A stretch of 64,000 bases of DNA from Thioalkalivibrio thiocyanoxidans ARh2 (GCF_000385215.1 NZ_ARQK01000055.1:27454-91453), one strand, 5' to 3'; counted from the stretch's first letter, positions 34,338 to 44,804 are shown. Numbers and translations: made by a program. Notes: generated from the letters alone by a model not told the origin.

Positions 34338-35381
34338 TCAGGCGGTGGCGGCCTGCCGGGCCGCGAGCCAGTGGTGCAGCTGCGCCCGCAGTGCCTGGAT
34401 GCGCCTGGAGTCCTGCTGGATGGGCCTTGCGCGCAGGGCCTCGACCCGCCTCGATGCCTGGGCTTCCAGGGGCTGTCCCTGCTGCGCCTCGAGGATGGCG
34501 TCTGCCTGCTCGGGCTGTTTGCAGATCAGCACCATGTCGCAGCCGGCCGCCCGTGCTGCCGCGGCGCGCTCGGTGGCGCTGCCAATGGCTTCGGCTCCAG
34601 CCATGGCCAGGTCATCGCTCAGAATCGCTCCGCGGAACCGGAGTTCTCGGCGCAGGATGTCCTGAAGCCAGATCCGCGAAAAACCGGCCGGTTGATCATC
34701 CACCTGGGGATACAGGACATGCGCCGGCATCACGGCGTCCAGGTCGCCCAGGACGGGACGAAAGGCTTCAATATCGTTGGCCTCGATCTCGGCCAGCGGA
34801 CGGTCATCCACGGGCAGTGCGACATGCGAGTCCGCCTTGACGGCGCCGTGCCCTGGAAAGTGCTTGCCCACGCTCGCCATCCCGCCCGCCGCGAGCCCCC
34901 GGATGAGCTCGCCCGCCAGGCGCGCGATGACATCGGGGTCGTGGTGAAACGCGCGGTCCCCGATGACCTCGCTGATGTCGATGTCACGATCCAGCACCGG
35001 GGTGAAACTGAAATCGATGCCCGCCTCGCGTAGCTCCAGCGCCAGCAATTCCCCGGTCGCATGGGCCAGTTCGCAGGCCTTGTTGCGATCGTAGTCATCG
35101 ACGTACCCAAGCTCGCGCATGGGTGGAAGCGTGGTGAAGCCGTCCCGCAGGCGCTGCACGCGCCCGCCTTCCTGATCGACGGCAATCAGGATGCCGGGTC
35201 GCTCCGCACGTATGGCATCGGTGAGCGCCCTCACCTGCTCCGGCGTACCGGCGTTGCGGGCGAAGAGGATGACGCCGCCCGTCGCCGGGTGGCGCAGGCG
35301 TTCACGATCTTCCGGGGTGAGTTCCAGGCCGGTCACATCGAGCATGACCGGCCCCAGGGGCAGGGATACGGGAGAAGCCAT
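34338..35381 (-). CDS. nagZ: Beta-N-acetylhexosaminidase NagZ
   Basis: The 347-residue family 3 glycoside hydrolase is cytoplasmic and removes GlcNAc from recycled muropeptides. The signature KHFPGHG with the following DSHVALP, VDQEGGRVQRLRDGFT and ILSDDLAMAGAE are all present. The ATG at 35381 is used; an in-frame TTG at 35396 would add five residues and cannot be excluded. It is downstream of uvrB in the same direction but separated by 42 bp with no obvious coupling. Confidence 0.94.
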   Translation of the reverse strand: MASPVSLPLGPVMLDVTGLELTPEDRERLRHPATGGVILFARNAGTPEQVRALTDAIRAERPGILIAVDQEGGRVQRLRDGFTTLPPMRELGYVDDYDRNKACELAHATGELLALELREAGIDFSFTPVLDRDIDISEVIGDRAFHHDPDVIARLAGELIRGLAAGGMASVGKHFPGHGAVKADSHVALPVDDRPLAEIEANDIEAFRPVLGDLDAVMPAHVLYPQVDDQPAGFSRIWLQDILRRELRFRGAILSDDLAMAGAEAIGSATERAAAARAAGCDMVLICKQPEQADAILEAQQGQPLEAQASRRVEALRARPIQQDSRRIQALRAQLHHWLAARQAATA

Positions 35382-35423
35382 TGAACCTGTACTCAACTGG
35401 CGCTCGTGACCCGAGCAATCTTT

Positions 35424-37457
35424 TTAGGATAGCGAGGCTTCCGGGCGGAATGCGAGTGCCTTGAGCTTCTCGATGCGGTCGCGGATCCGCGCGGCCTCCT
35501 CGAACTCCAGATCGCGCGCCTTCTGGAACATCTCCTGTTCCAGCTTCTCGATCTCTCTGGCGGCGTTTTCCGGGGCGTCGATGTAGTCCGGCGCGTCTTC
35601 GGCGACCTTCTTCTGGCCACGACGCCGCCCGGAGCCCGGAGTCGCATTGCGCGCCTCGAGGATGTCCGCGACGTTCTTGCGAATGCCCTGGGGCGTAATG
35701 CCGTGCGCCTCGTTGTGGGCGATCTGCTTCGCCCGCCGGCGTTCGGTCTCGTCGATCGCCCGCTGCATCGATCCGGTCACCTTGTCGGCGTACAGGATCG
35801 CCTTGCCGTTCACGTTGCGCGCGGCACGCCCGATGGTCTGGATCAGCGAGCGGTCGGAGCGCAGGAAGCCCTCCTTGTCGGCGTCGAGGATCGCGACCAG
35901 CGAGACCTCGGGCATGTCGAGACCCTCGCGCAGCAGGTTGATCCCCACCAGCACGTCGAACTCGCCCAGGCGCAGGTCGCGGATGATCTCCATACGCTCA
36001 ACGGTGTCGATATCCGAATGCAGATAGCGCACCCGCACGCCGTGTTCCGAGAGGTAGTCGGTCAGGTCCTCGGCCATGCGCTTGGTCAGCGTCGTAATCA
36101 GTACGCGTTCGTCGCGCTCCACCCGCTCGCGTACCTCGGACAGGCAGTCGTCGACCTGGCTGCCGGCCGGGCGCACCTCGAGGATCGGGTCCAGCAGGCC
36201 GGTCGGTCGGACCACCTGATCGACGATGGCGCCGGCGTGCTCGCGTTCGTAGGGTCCCGGCGTGGCGGACACGTAGACGGTCTGAGGCTGCAGGGCCTCG
36301 AATTCTTCGAAACGCAGCGGGCGGTTGTCCAGCGCTGACGGCAGGCGAAAGCCGTATTCCACCAGCGTCTCCTTGCGCGAACGGTCGCCCTTGTACATCC
36401 CGCCCACCTGCGGCACCGACACATGGGATTCGTCGATCACCAGCAGCGCGTCCTTCGGCAGGTAGTCGAAGAAGGTCGGAGGCGGCTCGCCCGGGGCCCG
36501 GCCGGAGAGATAGCGCGAGTAGTTCTCGATGCCGTTGCAGTAGCCGATCTCCAGGATCATTTCGAGGTCGAACAGCGTGCGCTGCTCCAGCCGTTGCGCC
36601 TCGACCAGCCGGTCCTCCTTGCGCAGGAAATCCAGACGTTCCTTGAGTTCGTCACGGATCTGGTCCACCGCCTCCAGCAGCGTCTCGCGCGGGGTCACGT
36701 AGTGCGTCTTCGGGTAGATGGTCAGGCGCGGGACGGTGCGCAGCTGCTCGCCGGTCAGCGGGTCGAAGTACGACAGGCGCTCGATCTCGTCATCGAACAA
36801 CTCGATGCGCACGGCCTCGATCTCGGATTCCGCGGGATGGATGTCGATCACCTCCCCTCGTACCCGGTAGGTGGCGCGTCGCAACTCGGTGTCATTGCGG
36901 GTGTACTGCAGCTCCGCCAGACGGCGCAGCAGGTCACGCTGGTCGATGCGATCCCCGCGCTGGAGGTGCAGGACCATGGACAGGTACTTGCGCGGGTCCC
37001 CGAGGCCGTAGATGGCGGACACCGAGGCCACGATGATCGCGTCACGGCGCTCCAGCAGCGCGCGGGTCGCGGACAGGCGCATCTGCTCGATGTGGTCGTT
37101 GATCGAGGCGTCCTTCTCGATGTAGGTGTCCGAGGACGGGACGTAGGCCTCCGGCTGGTAGTAGTCGTAGTACGAGACGAAGTACTCCACCGCGTTGTTC
37201 GGGAAGAACTCCTTGAACTCGCCGTACAGCTGCGCGGCCAGGGTCTTGTTCGGCGCCAGGATAATGGTCGGGCGTTGCAGGTTCTCGATGACGTTGGCGA
37301 TCGTGAACGTCTTGCCCGAACCCGTCACACCCAGCAGGACCTGGTGGGCCAGCCCTGCCTCGATGCCATCGGTCAGCGCGCGGATCGCGGTTGGCTGATC
37401 GCCGGCGGGCTGATACTGCGATACCACCTTGAATTGTTCGGCCTCATCTGGCTGCAC
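35424..37457 (-). CDS. uvrB: Excinuclease ABC subunit B
   Basis: The 677-residue helicase-like damage verification subunit of nucleotide excision repair carries Walker A GVTGSGKT, the beta-hairpin segment [26 protein letters not shown] and the [17 protein letters not shown] motif. A C-terminal UVR domain (about 630-670) for UvrC binding is present. The start is a GTG with GGAGG seven bases upstream. No LexA box was recognised upstream. It is divergent from the aminotransferase gene. Confidence 0.97.
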   Translation of the reverse strand: MQPDEAEQFKVVSQYQPAGDQPTAIRALTDGIEAGLAHQVLLGVTGSGKTFTIANVIENLQRPTIILAPNKTLAAQLYGEFKEFFPNNAVEYFVSYYDYYQPEAYVPSSDTYIEKDASINDHIEQMRLSATRALLERRDAIIVASVSAIYGLGDPRKYLSMVLHLQRGDRIDQRDLLRRLAELQYTRNDTELRRATYRVRGEVIDIHPAESEIEAVRIELFDDEIERLSYFDPLTGEQLRTVPRLTIYPKTHYVTPRETLLEAVDQIRDELKERLDFLRKEDRLVEAQRLEQRTLFDLEMILEIGYCNGIENYSRYLSGRAPGEPPPTFFDYLPKDALLVIDESHVSVPQVGGMYKGDRSRKETLVEYGFRLPSALDNRPLRFEEFEALQPQTVYVSATPGPYEREHAGAIVDQVVRPTGLLDPILEVRPAGSQVDDCLSEVRERVERDERVLITTLTKRMAEDLTDYLSEHGVRVRYLHSDIDTVERMEIIRDLRLGEFDVLVGINLLREGLDMPEVSLVAILDADKEGFLRSDRSLIQTIGRAARNVNGKAILYADKVTGSMQRAIDETERRRAKQIAHNEAHGITPQGIRKNVADILEARNATPGSGRRRGQKKVAEDAPDYIDAPENAAREIEKLEQEMFQKARDLEFEEAARIRDRIEKLKALAFRPEASLS

Positions 37458-37560
37458 GCCTTATCCTCCGCGCCTGATTTCAGTATTATTTCGCCACCTT
37501 GCGGCCGGTTATGCATTCGCGCCCGGCCGTCCAAACCGCCCAACCCGCATGAGGCCCGCC

Positions 37561-38751
37561 TTGGATATCGAGCTCTCCGATCGCGTTCAGCGCATCCAGC
37601 CCTCCCCCACCCTGGCCGTCAGCGCGCTGGCCGCGCAGCTGCGGGCCGAGGGCCGCGATATCGTCGGGCTGGGGGCCGGCGAGCCGGATTTCGATACCCC
37701 GGAGCATATCAAGCAGGCGGCCATCGACGCGCTTGCCCGCGGGGAAACCAAGTACACTCCGGTGGATGGTACGCAGGGCCTGAAAGACGCCATTATCCGC
37801 AAGTTTGAACGTGACAACGGGCTTTCGTTCGAGCGAGACCAGATTCTGGTGTCCTCCGGTGGCAAGCAGAGCATCTTCAACCTCTGCCAGGCCCTGTTGA
37901 ACCCGGGGGACGAGGTGGTCATCCCGGCCCCCTACTGGGTCTCCTACCCCGACATCGCGCTGCTGGCCGGTGCGCGGCCCGTAGTGGTCAGCGCCACGCA
38001 GGAAGCCGGATTCCGCATCACGGGCGAGCAACTCGCCGCCGCGATCACCCCGAATACCCGCCTGGTGTTTCTCAACAGCCCATCCAATCCGACTGGTGCC
38101 GCCTATTCAGCCGACGAACTGAAGGCGCTGGCCGAGGTGCTGCGCGAACACCCCCGAGTGGTGATCGCGACCGACGACATGTACGAACACATCCGGTTCG
38201 GCACCACGCCGTTTGTGAACATCGTGAATGTCGCACCCGATCTGCTCGAACGCACCGTCGTGCTCAATGGCGTGTCCAAGGCCTACGCGATGACCGGCTG
38301 GCGTATCGGCTATGCCGGCGGACCGAAGAACCTGATCGCGGCGATGAAAAAGATCCAGTCGCAAAGCACCTCCAACCCCACATCCATTGCGCAGGCCGGT
38401 GCGCAGGCCGCGCTGGATGGCGACCAGGGCTGCGTGATCGCCATGTGTTCCGCGTTCGCCGAACGGGCGCGGCACGTGGTGGACGGCCTGAATGCGATTG
38501 ATGGTATCGACTGCCTGATGCCCGACGGCACGTTCTACTGCTTTCCGCGAGTCACCGGGCTGATGCAGGCGGCCGACATCGACACCGACGTCGCCCTCAG
38601 CAAGCAATTGCTGGACGAGGTCGGAGTCGCACTGGTGCCCGGCAGCGCATTCGGCGCCCCGGGCCATGTACGCGTCTCGTTCGCCACCAGCGTCGACATG
38701 CTCGACAAGGCACTGGAGCGCCTGCGACAGTTCGCGGCGGCCCACCGCTGA
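37561..38751 (+). CDS. aspC: Pyridoxal phosphate aminotransferase, AspC type Ib
   Basis: The 396-residue class I aminotransferase resembles bacterial type Ib aspartate (and often prephenate) aminotransferases. The PLP lysine is K240 in NGVSKAYAMTGWRIGY. VGLGAGEPDFDTPEHI is the family N-terminal signature. The TTG at 37561 has GAGG six bases upstream, and the product then starts just like homologs; the ATG at 37549 lacks a ribosome site. It immediately precedes tRNA-Asn. Confidence 0.9.
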   Translation: MDIELSDRVQRIQPSPTLAVSALAAQLRAEGRDIVGLGAGEPDFDTPEHIKQAAIDALARGETKYTPVDGTQGLKDAIIRKFERDNGLSFERDQILVSSGGKQSIFNLCQALLNPGDEVVIPAPYWVSYPDIALLAGARPVVVSATQEAGFRITGEQLAAAITPNTRLVFLNSPSNPTGAAYSADELKALAEVLREHPRVVIATDDMYEHIRFGTTPFVNIVNVAPDLLERTVVLNGVSKAYAMTGWRIGYAGGPKNLIAAMKKIQSQSTSNPTSIAQAGAQAALDGDQGCVIAMCSAFAERARHVVDGLNAIDGIDCLMPDGTFYCFPRVTGLMQAADIDTDVALSKQLLDEVGVALVPGSAFGAPGHVRVSFATSVDMLDKALERLRQFAAAHR

Positions 38752-38764
38752 TCAAAATGGAAGC

Positions 38765-38793
38765 TTGACGGGGTGGCCGCCCCCCATTACGAT
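38765..38793 (+). promoter_or_regulatory. tRNA-Asn promoter
   Basis: TTGACG (38765-38770), a 17-bp spacer and TACGAT (38788-38793) sit 11 bp upstream of the mature tRNA 5' end, with a GC-rich discriminator. Confidence 0.65.
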
Positions 38794-38804
38794 CTGCGGC
38801 CAAT

Positions 38805-38880
38805 TCCCCGGTAGCTCAGTCGGTAGAGCGGGTGACTGTTAATCACTAGGTCGGCGGTTCGAGCCCGTCCCGGGGAGCCA
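38805..38880 (+). tRNA. tRNA-Asn (GTT)
   Basis: The 76-nt sequence folds as a cloverleaf. Acceptor TCCCCGG pairs with CCGGGGA, and the CCA end is encoded. The anticodon loop CTGTTAA places GTT at 38838-38840, and the T-arm contains GGTTCGAGCCC. Its 3' part from 38842 is duplicated at 46065-46108, marking it as an integration site. Confidence 0.97.
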
Positions 38881-38885
38881 GATAA
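38842..38885 (+). repeat. Left attachment-site repeat (attL-like), inside tRNA-Asn
   Basis: These 44 bp are identical to 46065-46108. They start in the anticodon loop 3' side and run 5 bp past the CCA end. The homology continues imperfectly for about 180 bp further in both copies. Confidence 0.88.
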
Positions 38886-38896
38886 TCAGCGACTTA

Positions 38897-38921
38897 GGCC
38901 AGCCTCCGGGTTGGCCTTTTT
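38897..38921 (+). terminator. tRNA-Asn terminator
   Basis: GGCCAGCC-TCCG-GGTTGGCC forms a stem-loop (one G-T pair) followed by TTTTT. A near-identical hairpin follows the second att repeat. Confidence 0.8.
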
Positions 38922-39662
38922 CGTTTGTGTACCCGGATTTGTACCAACTGGCGCTCGACACCCTCTGACGGGGACGATCGTCGCCCCATTCAAGCCTACT
39001 GGGCGTTCCCGAGCGCTTGCTTTCTTGGGGTCTCCGCTGACGGCATTTGCGGATCAGTACTGCGGCACACCCTCTCTCCCCTGCACCCGCTTCATATCAT
39101 GCCAGACCAAATTACCGCGCCAGACGGGCATTTCCGCCCAAGAACCGCCCCTCCAAGGTCCATAGAAACGGATACAATCCCCATAATGACGCCCCGATTT
39201 ACTTCGAATACGTGTATATAACCAGCCAAGACCTGACACTTGCAGCGGCAACGCACCACATGACCTGGCGTTGCACTTATGAGTTGAATTCAGGCCACAA
39301 GTCGTCTCAGGCTTGGCCATTATTGCGACGCTGTCTGGGGTGAGCTCCTCGAGCGGCAGCTGGATTCGCGACGGATCGCGAGGGCCTGTCACACGCTCGG
39401 TCGGCTAAGAGGTGTCCCGGTCCGCTCCAAGGCCTCACGCTGGAAGTAGACACCCGCGTCCGCACTCAGCCGCTGCGAGCGGGTCTCGACTTGACCGCGC
39501 TGTTGAACGTCGCCTTCGCCAACGGTAGTGTTTTATGCATAGTGCGGTGCCACCCTTATCGCCAAGATTGATAACTTCCTGATTATACAGGGATATGGGC
39601 GCCGCACGAACCTATCTACGTACCAGTCGTGCATAATCCGGGTTTAAGCACAGGGGCTGCCA
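38922..39662. other. 741-bp noncoding region between tRNA-Asn and the helicase gene
   Basis: The first 140 bp resemble 46146-46290 at perhaps 65-70% identity. Short open frames (for example 38911-39165) lack supporting signals. Around 39540-39650 the DNA is AT-rich with TATGCATA and GTGCATAATCC, possibly promoter or insertion-sequence end material. No integrase remnant was found. Confidence 0.5.
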
Positions 39663-42600
39663 TTGAACACCTCGACTCCTAGCCCTGCTCAGCAGGTATT
39701 TGACTACCTAATTGACTGGGAACAGCAGACCCGAAAACCGCTTTTCAGTATCTCAGAACACCGGGACATGGTCATCGAGGAGAACGATCTTCAGGGCCTT
39801 CCTGGTGTGGAAACGGATGTGGCGGATGACTATGCCGACACTTGGTTGCGCATCGAACGTCTGCGTCCCGAGCCTCCGCCACAGCCACCAGAGCTGATCT
39901 CCGAGTTCCTTACGGTAAAGAATTCTCCCGGCGAGAGGCCGACACAGCACGCCGAGATTGAGGCGAAGCTCTCGGCACTCCCCCAGGTTCTTGTGGATGC
40001 TGCGAGCGAAGCCGAGGCTCTCCCCGAGCCCGACGTCGACGGGCTTGTCCACCTCCGAGCGTCACAAATTCCGGGCTTAGAGTCCGAAATTGCCCGTTGG
40101 GTTGACACCCAGTGGACCGATTGGGCGACGCGGGAGAAGCCGCGCCGGACTACGATGAACCGCTACGAGGACCTTTTCCGCCTGCAAAAGCGGATCGAAG
40201 AAGAGGGGTCCGAGTCCCAAACGGAGGTGGTCTGGGGGCTTGGAAGATGTCTTTGGAATCACGACCAAGCTCGAGTCGACTACCCGATCATCACACGAAG
40301 AGTCGAGATCGAGCTCGACGAGCACTTGAATATCGTAGTCCGCCCCACGGGCCAAGGTCCCGTAATCGAGACCGAACGGCTGGAACGGTTGGGGGTTACT
40401 GGAGCATCGACCGTACGCAAGTTCGCCCGGAAGCTGATTGACGAGGGCTCCGAAGAGATGACCCCATTCAATCATGAGGCATTTGGTGAGATCGCGCTTG
40501 CCGCAGCCAACCACCTCCATGAGCAGGGCGAGTACTACCCTCATGTACGGTCCAACACCAACGATCGTCTAAACCCATCGGCCAAGGCGTACCCGCGTGT
40601 CAACGACACCACGGTCATTTTCGCTCGTACTCGCAGCACCCATATCTTCGCTGATGATGTGCGACGCCTGCGAGAGGCCCTTCAGGACAGCGACGATAGC
40701 CCTTCGATTCTCCAGGCGATTGTTAAAGGCCCACCACCTGAACCTCACCAGTTCGAGCGGATATCCTTTCGCGGACTCAGCGGCACTGGCACTGGGGCTG
40801 GCAGCTTCGATTTCGAGGGAAACTCAACGGCACCTGAACCCAAGGAGCTGTACTTCCCCCGTCCGTACAATGCCGAGCAGGTACAAATCGTCGAGCGACT
40901 GGAGCAGTTCGACGGCGTGGTCGTTCAAGGGCCTCCCGGGACAGGAAAGTCCCACACCATCGCAAATATCATTTGCCACTATTTGGCGACCGGCCGACGC
41001 GTACTCGTTACCTCCAAGGGGGAATCTGCGCTGGAGGTGCTTCGAGATCATCTTCCGGAGCCGCTCCGGCCACTGGCCATAAGCCTCCTGACCAGCGAGC
41101 GCGAAGGGCTACGACAGCTTGAGTTCTCAGTAAGCGAAATTGCCAGCGAACTGACAACCCTTAATGAACAAGACCTGGAGCGGGAAATCCGCGAGACCGA
41201 GCGCCGTGTGGAAACCTACCATCAAAAGATCGAGGAGCTCGACACGCACCTTCGGCAGATCGCGGAGGTGCAGCTGGAGCCCGTTGAGCTGTCTGGACAA
41301 CAAATGGCACCGGAGGCCTTAGCGCGGTGGGTTGTCGAACAAGAGGACAACCACGGGTGGTTCTCTGATAGGCCTACGGGGCCAGTAGGCACCCTTCCGT
41401 TTTCAGAAGCCGACATTGAGATCCTGCGAAACGCGCGCGACCGCGCTGGCGACGACCTCGTTCACCTGGCAACGCCGACACCCACTCCCGCCGATTTACC
41501 GAGTGAAGAAAGCATTGTCCAGCTCCACCGCCTCCTGCGTTCACGCGAAGAGCTTGCGGAGGATGTCAAGAGTAGCGGCCTTCTGGAGTTCGATTTTCGC
41601 ATGTTGCCGCAAGCCAAGGCCCTTCAAGACACACTGACGAAGTTCCGTTCACTGGCCGACGATGTCAAAGAAGATTGGCAACTTCGACTCCGGGAGGAGT
41701 TCGCGAAACAGGATAGTCCTGCACGGTATCTCGATGCTATCGAAGAATGGATGGATCAGGCCCGAGCGTTGGCTGAACGTCGTAATGAACTTCTCGGAGT
41801 AGCCGTCGACATGGCCGACACAGTGCTCACGGAGCCCAAGTTCCATCAAGCACTCGAACGAGGCGCTGCCGGCAAACGGGCTGTCGGCCTGCTTACTCCC
41901 AAAGTGATTAAGGTAGCAGTCACGGGGATACTGATTGATGGGGAAACACCGCGGAGTCGGGCACAGTGGCAGACCGTGCGCGCCGTCGCGACGCTCCGCC
42001 GTGACTCTCTGACGCTCTTGACTCGCTGGAATTCAATCTCAGATGAATTTAACGGCCCATCTCCCACAGACGTCTCTGGTTATGCCGCTCCGCGTCAAGT
42101 CGTGGATTTGCTAAACCAGTGCGAAAATGCCCGCAAACTGGCTAGGGAGTTTGACCACAAGCTCCCTAGCCAAATCGGGGAGCTCTTCGGTCCGGGATGC
42201 GAGCGTCTGTACAAGCAAGCGGAAGAATTTACTCGACTCGAGCGCTCGCTCAGTGTCGCCATCCGACGCAGAGACCTCGACGATGCGTTCAGGCAGGTCC
42301 AAGTGATCCAAGAGCAACTCTCCGAGTATGCAGATCCGATTTCAGCCCGAGCTAAGGAATTACTGCAGGGTTTGGGTAACGAAGGCGTTACCCGTGACGA
42401 CCTTGAAAGCCAATGGCGTGAGATTCGGTCAGATCTACATCGTGTTGACGGGCTCGAAGAAGATTTCGAATGCATGCGACGGATCATTAAGAAAATCCGA
42501 GACGCAGGGGCAGAGAGCTGGGCACATGACCTTGAGACGGTCCCTGTGACGGGTGAGGGTCATCACCGGCTATTACCGTCCGACATTTCAACAACCTGGA

Positions 42601-44804
42601 TCTGGGCGCAAGCTGCCGCTCACATCGAAGCCATCGATGACCGCGAAAGGCTTCAGAGTCTGACGACCTCACGTGGGAATGCTGAGCAATACCTTTCCCA
42701 AGCCCATCAGCGAGCTGTAGAACTGCGTACCTGGCTTTCGATTAAACGCAATACTACGAGCAACGTCAGTTCAGCACTCCAAGCCTATCTGAAGGCAATC
42801 AAGAGCATCGGCAAAGGAACAGGGAAGCGCGCGGTGCGCTACCGTCGAGAAGCTCAGGCCGCCCTTAGGACGGCCCATCAAGCGGTTCCGTGCTGGATCA
42901 TGCCGCACCACCGTGTCTCCGAGTCATTGCCACCGGAGTTCGGTAGCTTCGATCTGGTCGTCGTCGATGAGGCGTCTCAGTCCGATGCTTGGGCACTCCC
43001 GTCACTGCTGCGCGGAAAGCAGATCCTAGTTGTCGGCGATGACAAACAGGTATCTCCAGCAGCCGTTGGGGTGGAGGAAGCAACAGTACGCCGGATGCAG
43101 AAAACACATCTGCAGGAGGCAGCCTACGGTAGTTTCTTGCTGCCTGACCGATCTATATACGATCTGGCCACTACCCTTTTCGCTCAGAACGCGATCCGGC
43201 TGCGGGAACACTTCCGCTGTGTCGAACCAATCATCGCCTTCTCGTCTAACGAATTCTATAACAGCGAGATCAAACCCCTGCGCATACCTAAGCCTTCGGA
43301 ACGTCTTGATCCCCCATTGATCGATGTCTTCGTAGAAGATGGGAAACGCGACAAGAAGCGCCAGATTAATGAAGCTGAGGCACAAGCGATTGTCGATGAG
43401 ATAGCAGCTATCGTAGAGGACACGCGCTACAGCGGACGGTCCATCGGCGTCATTACCCTCTTGGGGCATCATCAAGCCAATCTACTCCGAGAGCGCATAT
43501 ATCAGAGGATAGGCAGCGAGGCCTGGGAAGCACACAGGCTTCACGTTGGCGATCCAAGTACATTTCAAGGCCGCGAAGCTGACATCGTCATGTTGTCTAT
43601 GGTTGTCTCGCCGGGACAAGTTCAAGCAGCAACACGACAAAGCGATGAGCAGCGTTTCAACGTTGCTGCATCGCGGGCCCGCGATCGACTATACGTCTTC
43701 CATAGTGTGCCAAGATCAGACTTGAAGACATACGATCTTCGCGCGCGCCTGCTCGATCATCTCTCTCAGCCTTTTGATCAAGCGCCGTCGGCCGATTCCG
43801 CCGAACTTCGGACACATTGCCAATCCGAGTTTGAGACTGCCGTGTTCGATGCGCTCGTAGAGCGCGGATACCAAGTAATTCCACAGGTGCGCGCCGGAGC
43901 CTACTCCATTGACCTGGTAGTCGAAGGCGACAATGATGAGCGGCTCGCAATCGAGCTCGACGGAGATCAGTACCACGTCGACCGATGGATTGAGGACATG
44001 CAGCGTCAACGGATCCTCGAGCGCATGGGGTGGCGCTTCTGGCGGTGCTGGGGTTCGTCGTTCACACTAGATCCAGACGGTTGCCTTTCCGACCTAGAAG
44101 GAAAGTTAGAGGAACTCGGAATCACGCCCACTACCAAGCCGACGCGAAAATCACATCGATATACTGAATATCGCCACGTACGCGCCCTTGATGCAGGCCC
44201 CGTGGAACCTTCACTGGAAAAGTCTGAAACGACAGAACTACCCAAAGAATTCCCAAGTTCAGAGCATGAGAATGCCTCGCAGTCGCCTGCGCATATACCT
44301 AGGTCGGAACAGATACCGCAGCAAGAACGTTCCCAAGTAGGCACAGCTTCAGCGGAACGCGGCGACGGGTTAAATGAGGCCGCCCAAAAGGCGCCTCTTG
44401 GGTCGCAAGTCGAGATTTTCGGAGACGACGATCTGGATAGATATCACAAGCCGAGTGCTACGAAGAGCGTTGACGGACCTGAACAAGGTGCTAGGCACGC
44501 TCCGGCGAAGGAAGATAAGCCAGCCGCTCAAGAATCCAGCCATGAAGTCGTGCCAGATTCGGATAAGCGTGTCGTGAAGCTCAATGACGTCGTCGTCTAT
44601 TCGGTATTGAACGAGAACGAACGACAAGCCCGAGTTCAGATCGTATCGGGCAACTCAAGTACAGAGCATGGAATCGTTAATCGCAACACGCCGATTGGTC
44701 TAGCGTTGCTAGACGCGGAAATAGGGCAGGTCGTGACTGCTCGCATGCCGACCGGAAAGGAGTTGGAATTGCAGGTAATGGACATTGTTCGGCCGAAATC
44801 CTAA
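39663..44804 (+). CDS. Large SF1 helicase - Vsr-type nuclease fusion with GreA-C-like tail; candidate defence protein
   Basis: The 1713-residue protein has an N-terminal region of about 420 residues with no recognised motif. An SF1 Upf1-like helicase follows: Walker A GPPGTGKS 423-430, a long helical insertion, Walker B with D1102-E1103 (LVVVDEASQSD), and RFNVAASRARDRL 1331-1343. Residues about 1387-1460 form a Vsr/MTES_1575 (DUF559-like) nuclease with D1417, E1431 and D1433 (YSIDLVVEG, AIELDGDQYH). A disordered linker (about 1480-1635) leads to residues 1637-1713, which resemble the C-terminal FKBP-like domain of GreA/GreB. The start is TTG with AGGGG nearby. Helicase-Vsr fusions occur in Hhe-type antiphage systems; a HEPN motif was not seen here. 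It is the only large gene of the island. The defence role is inferred. Confidence 0.85.
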   Translation: MNTSTPSPAQQVFDYLIDWEQQTRKPLFSISEHRDMVIEENDLQGLPGVETDVADDYADTWLRIERLRPEPPPQPPELISEFLTVKNSPGERPTQHAEIEAKLSALPQVLVDAASEAEALPEPDVDGLVHLRASQIPGLESEIARWVDTQWTDWATREKPRRTTMNRYEDLFRLQKRIEEEGSESQTEVVWGLGRCLWNHDQARVDYPIITRRVEIELDEHLNIVVRPTGQGPVIETERLERLGVTGASTVRKFARKLIDEGSEEMTPFNHEAFGEIALAAANHLHEQGEYYPHVRSNTNDRLNPSAKAYPRVNDTTVIFARTRSTHIFADDVRRLREALQDSDDSPSILQAIVKGPPPEPHQFERISFRGLSGTGTGAGSFDFEGNSTAPEPKELYFPRPYNAEQVQIVERLEQFDGVVVQGPPGTGKSHTIANIICHYLATGRRVLVTSKGESALEVLRDHLPEPLRPLAISLLTSEREGLRQLEFSVSEIASELTTLNEQDLEREIRETERRVETYHQKIEELDTHLRQIAEVQLEPVELSGQQMAPEALARWVVEQEDNHGWFSDRPTGPVGTLPFSEADIEILRNARDRAGDDLVHLATPTPTPADLPSEESIVQLHRLLRSREELAEDVKSSGLLEFDFRMLPQAKALQDTLTKFRSLADDVKEDWQLRLREEFAKQDSPARYLDAIEEWMDQARALAERRNELLGVAVDMADTVLTEPKFHQALERGAAGKRAVGLLTPKVIKVAVTGILIDGETPRSRAQWQTVRAVATLRRDSLTLLTRWNSISDEFNGPSPTDVSGYAAPRQVVDLLNQCENARKLAREFDHKLPSQIGELFGPGCERLYKQAEEFTRLERSLSVAIRRRDLDDAFRQVQVIQEQLSEYADPISARAKELLQGLGNEGVTRDDLESQWREIRSDLHRVDGLEEDFECMRRIIKKIRDAGAESWAHDLETVPVTGEGHHRLLPSDISTTWIWAQAAAHIEAIDDRERLQSLTTSRGNAEQYLSQAHQRAVELRTWLSIKRNTTSNVSSALQAYLKAIKSIGKGTGKRAVRYRREAQAALRTAHQAVPCWIMPHHRVSESLPPEFGSFDLVVVDEASQSDAWALPSLLRGKQILVVGDDKQVSPAAVGVEEATVRRMQKTHLQEAAYGSFLLPDRSIYDLATTLFAQNAIRLREHFRCVEPIIAFSSNEFYNSEIKPLRIPKPSERLDPPLIDVFVEDGKRDKKRQINEAEAQAIVDEIAAIVEDTRYSGRSIGVITLLGHHQANLLRERIYQRIGSEAWEAHRLHVGDPSTFQGREADIVMLSMVVSPGQVQAATRQSDEQRFNVAASRARDRLYVFHSVPRSDLKTYDLRARLLDHLSQPFDQAPSADSAELRTHCQSEFETAVFDALVERGYQVIPQVRAGAYSIDLVVEGDNDERLAIELDGDQYHVDRWIEDMQRQRILERMGWRFWRCWGSSFTLDPDGCLSDLEGKLEELGITPTTKPTRKSHRYTEYRHVRALDAGPVEPSLEKSETTELPKEFPSSEHENASQSPAHIPRSEQIPQQERSQVGTASAERGDGLNEAAQKAPLGSQVEIFGDDDLDRYHKPSATKSVDGPEQGARHAPAKEDKPAAQESSHEVVPDSDKRVVKLNDVVVYSVLNENERQARVQIVSGNSSTEHGIVNRNTPIGLALLDAEIGQVVTARMPTGKELELQVMDIVRPKS

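Noticed and set aside
37458..37560. LexA box upstream of uvrB
   Set aside because: No CTG-N10-CAG-type palindrome with an AT-rich centre was found between uvrB and aspC.
39420..39540. Minus-strand reading resembling the start of an IS1380-type transposase (LSADAGVYFQREALERTG)
   Set aside because: The match is short, from memory, and interrupted by stops; it cannot be supported without a database search.
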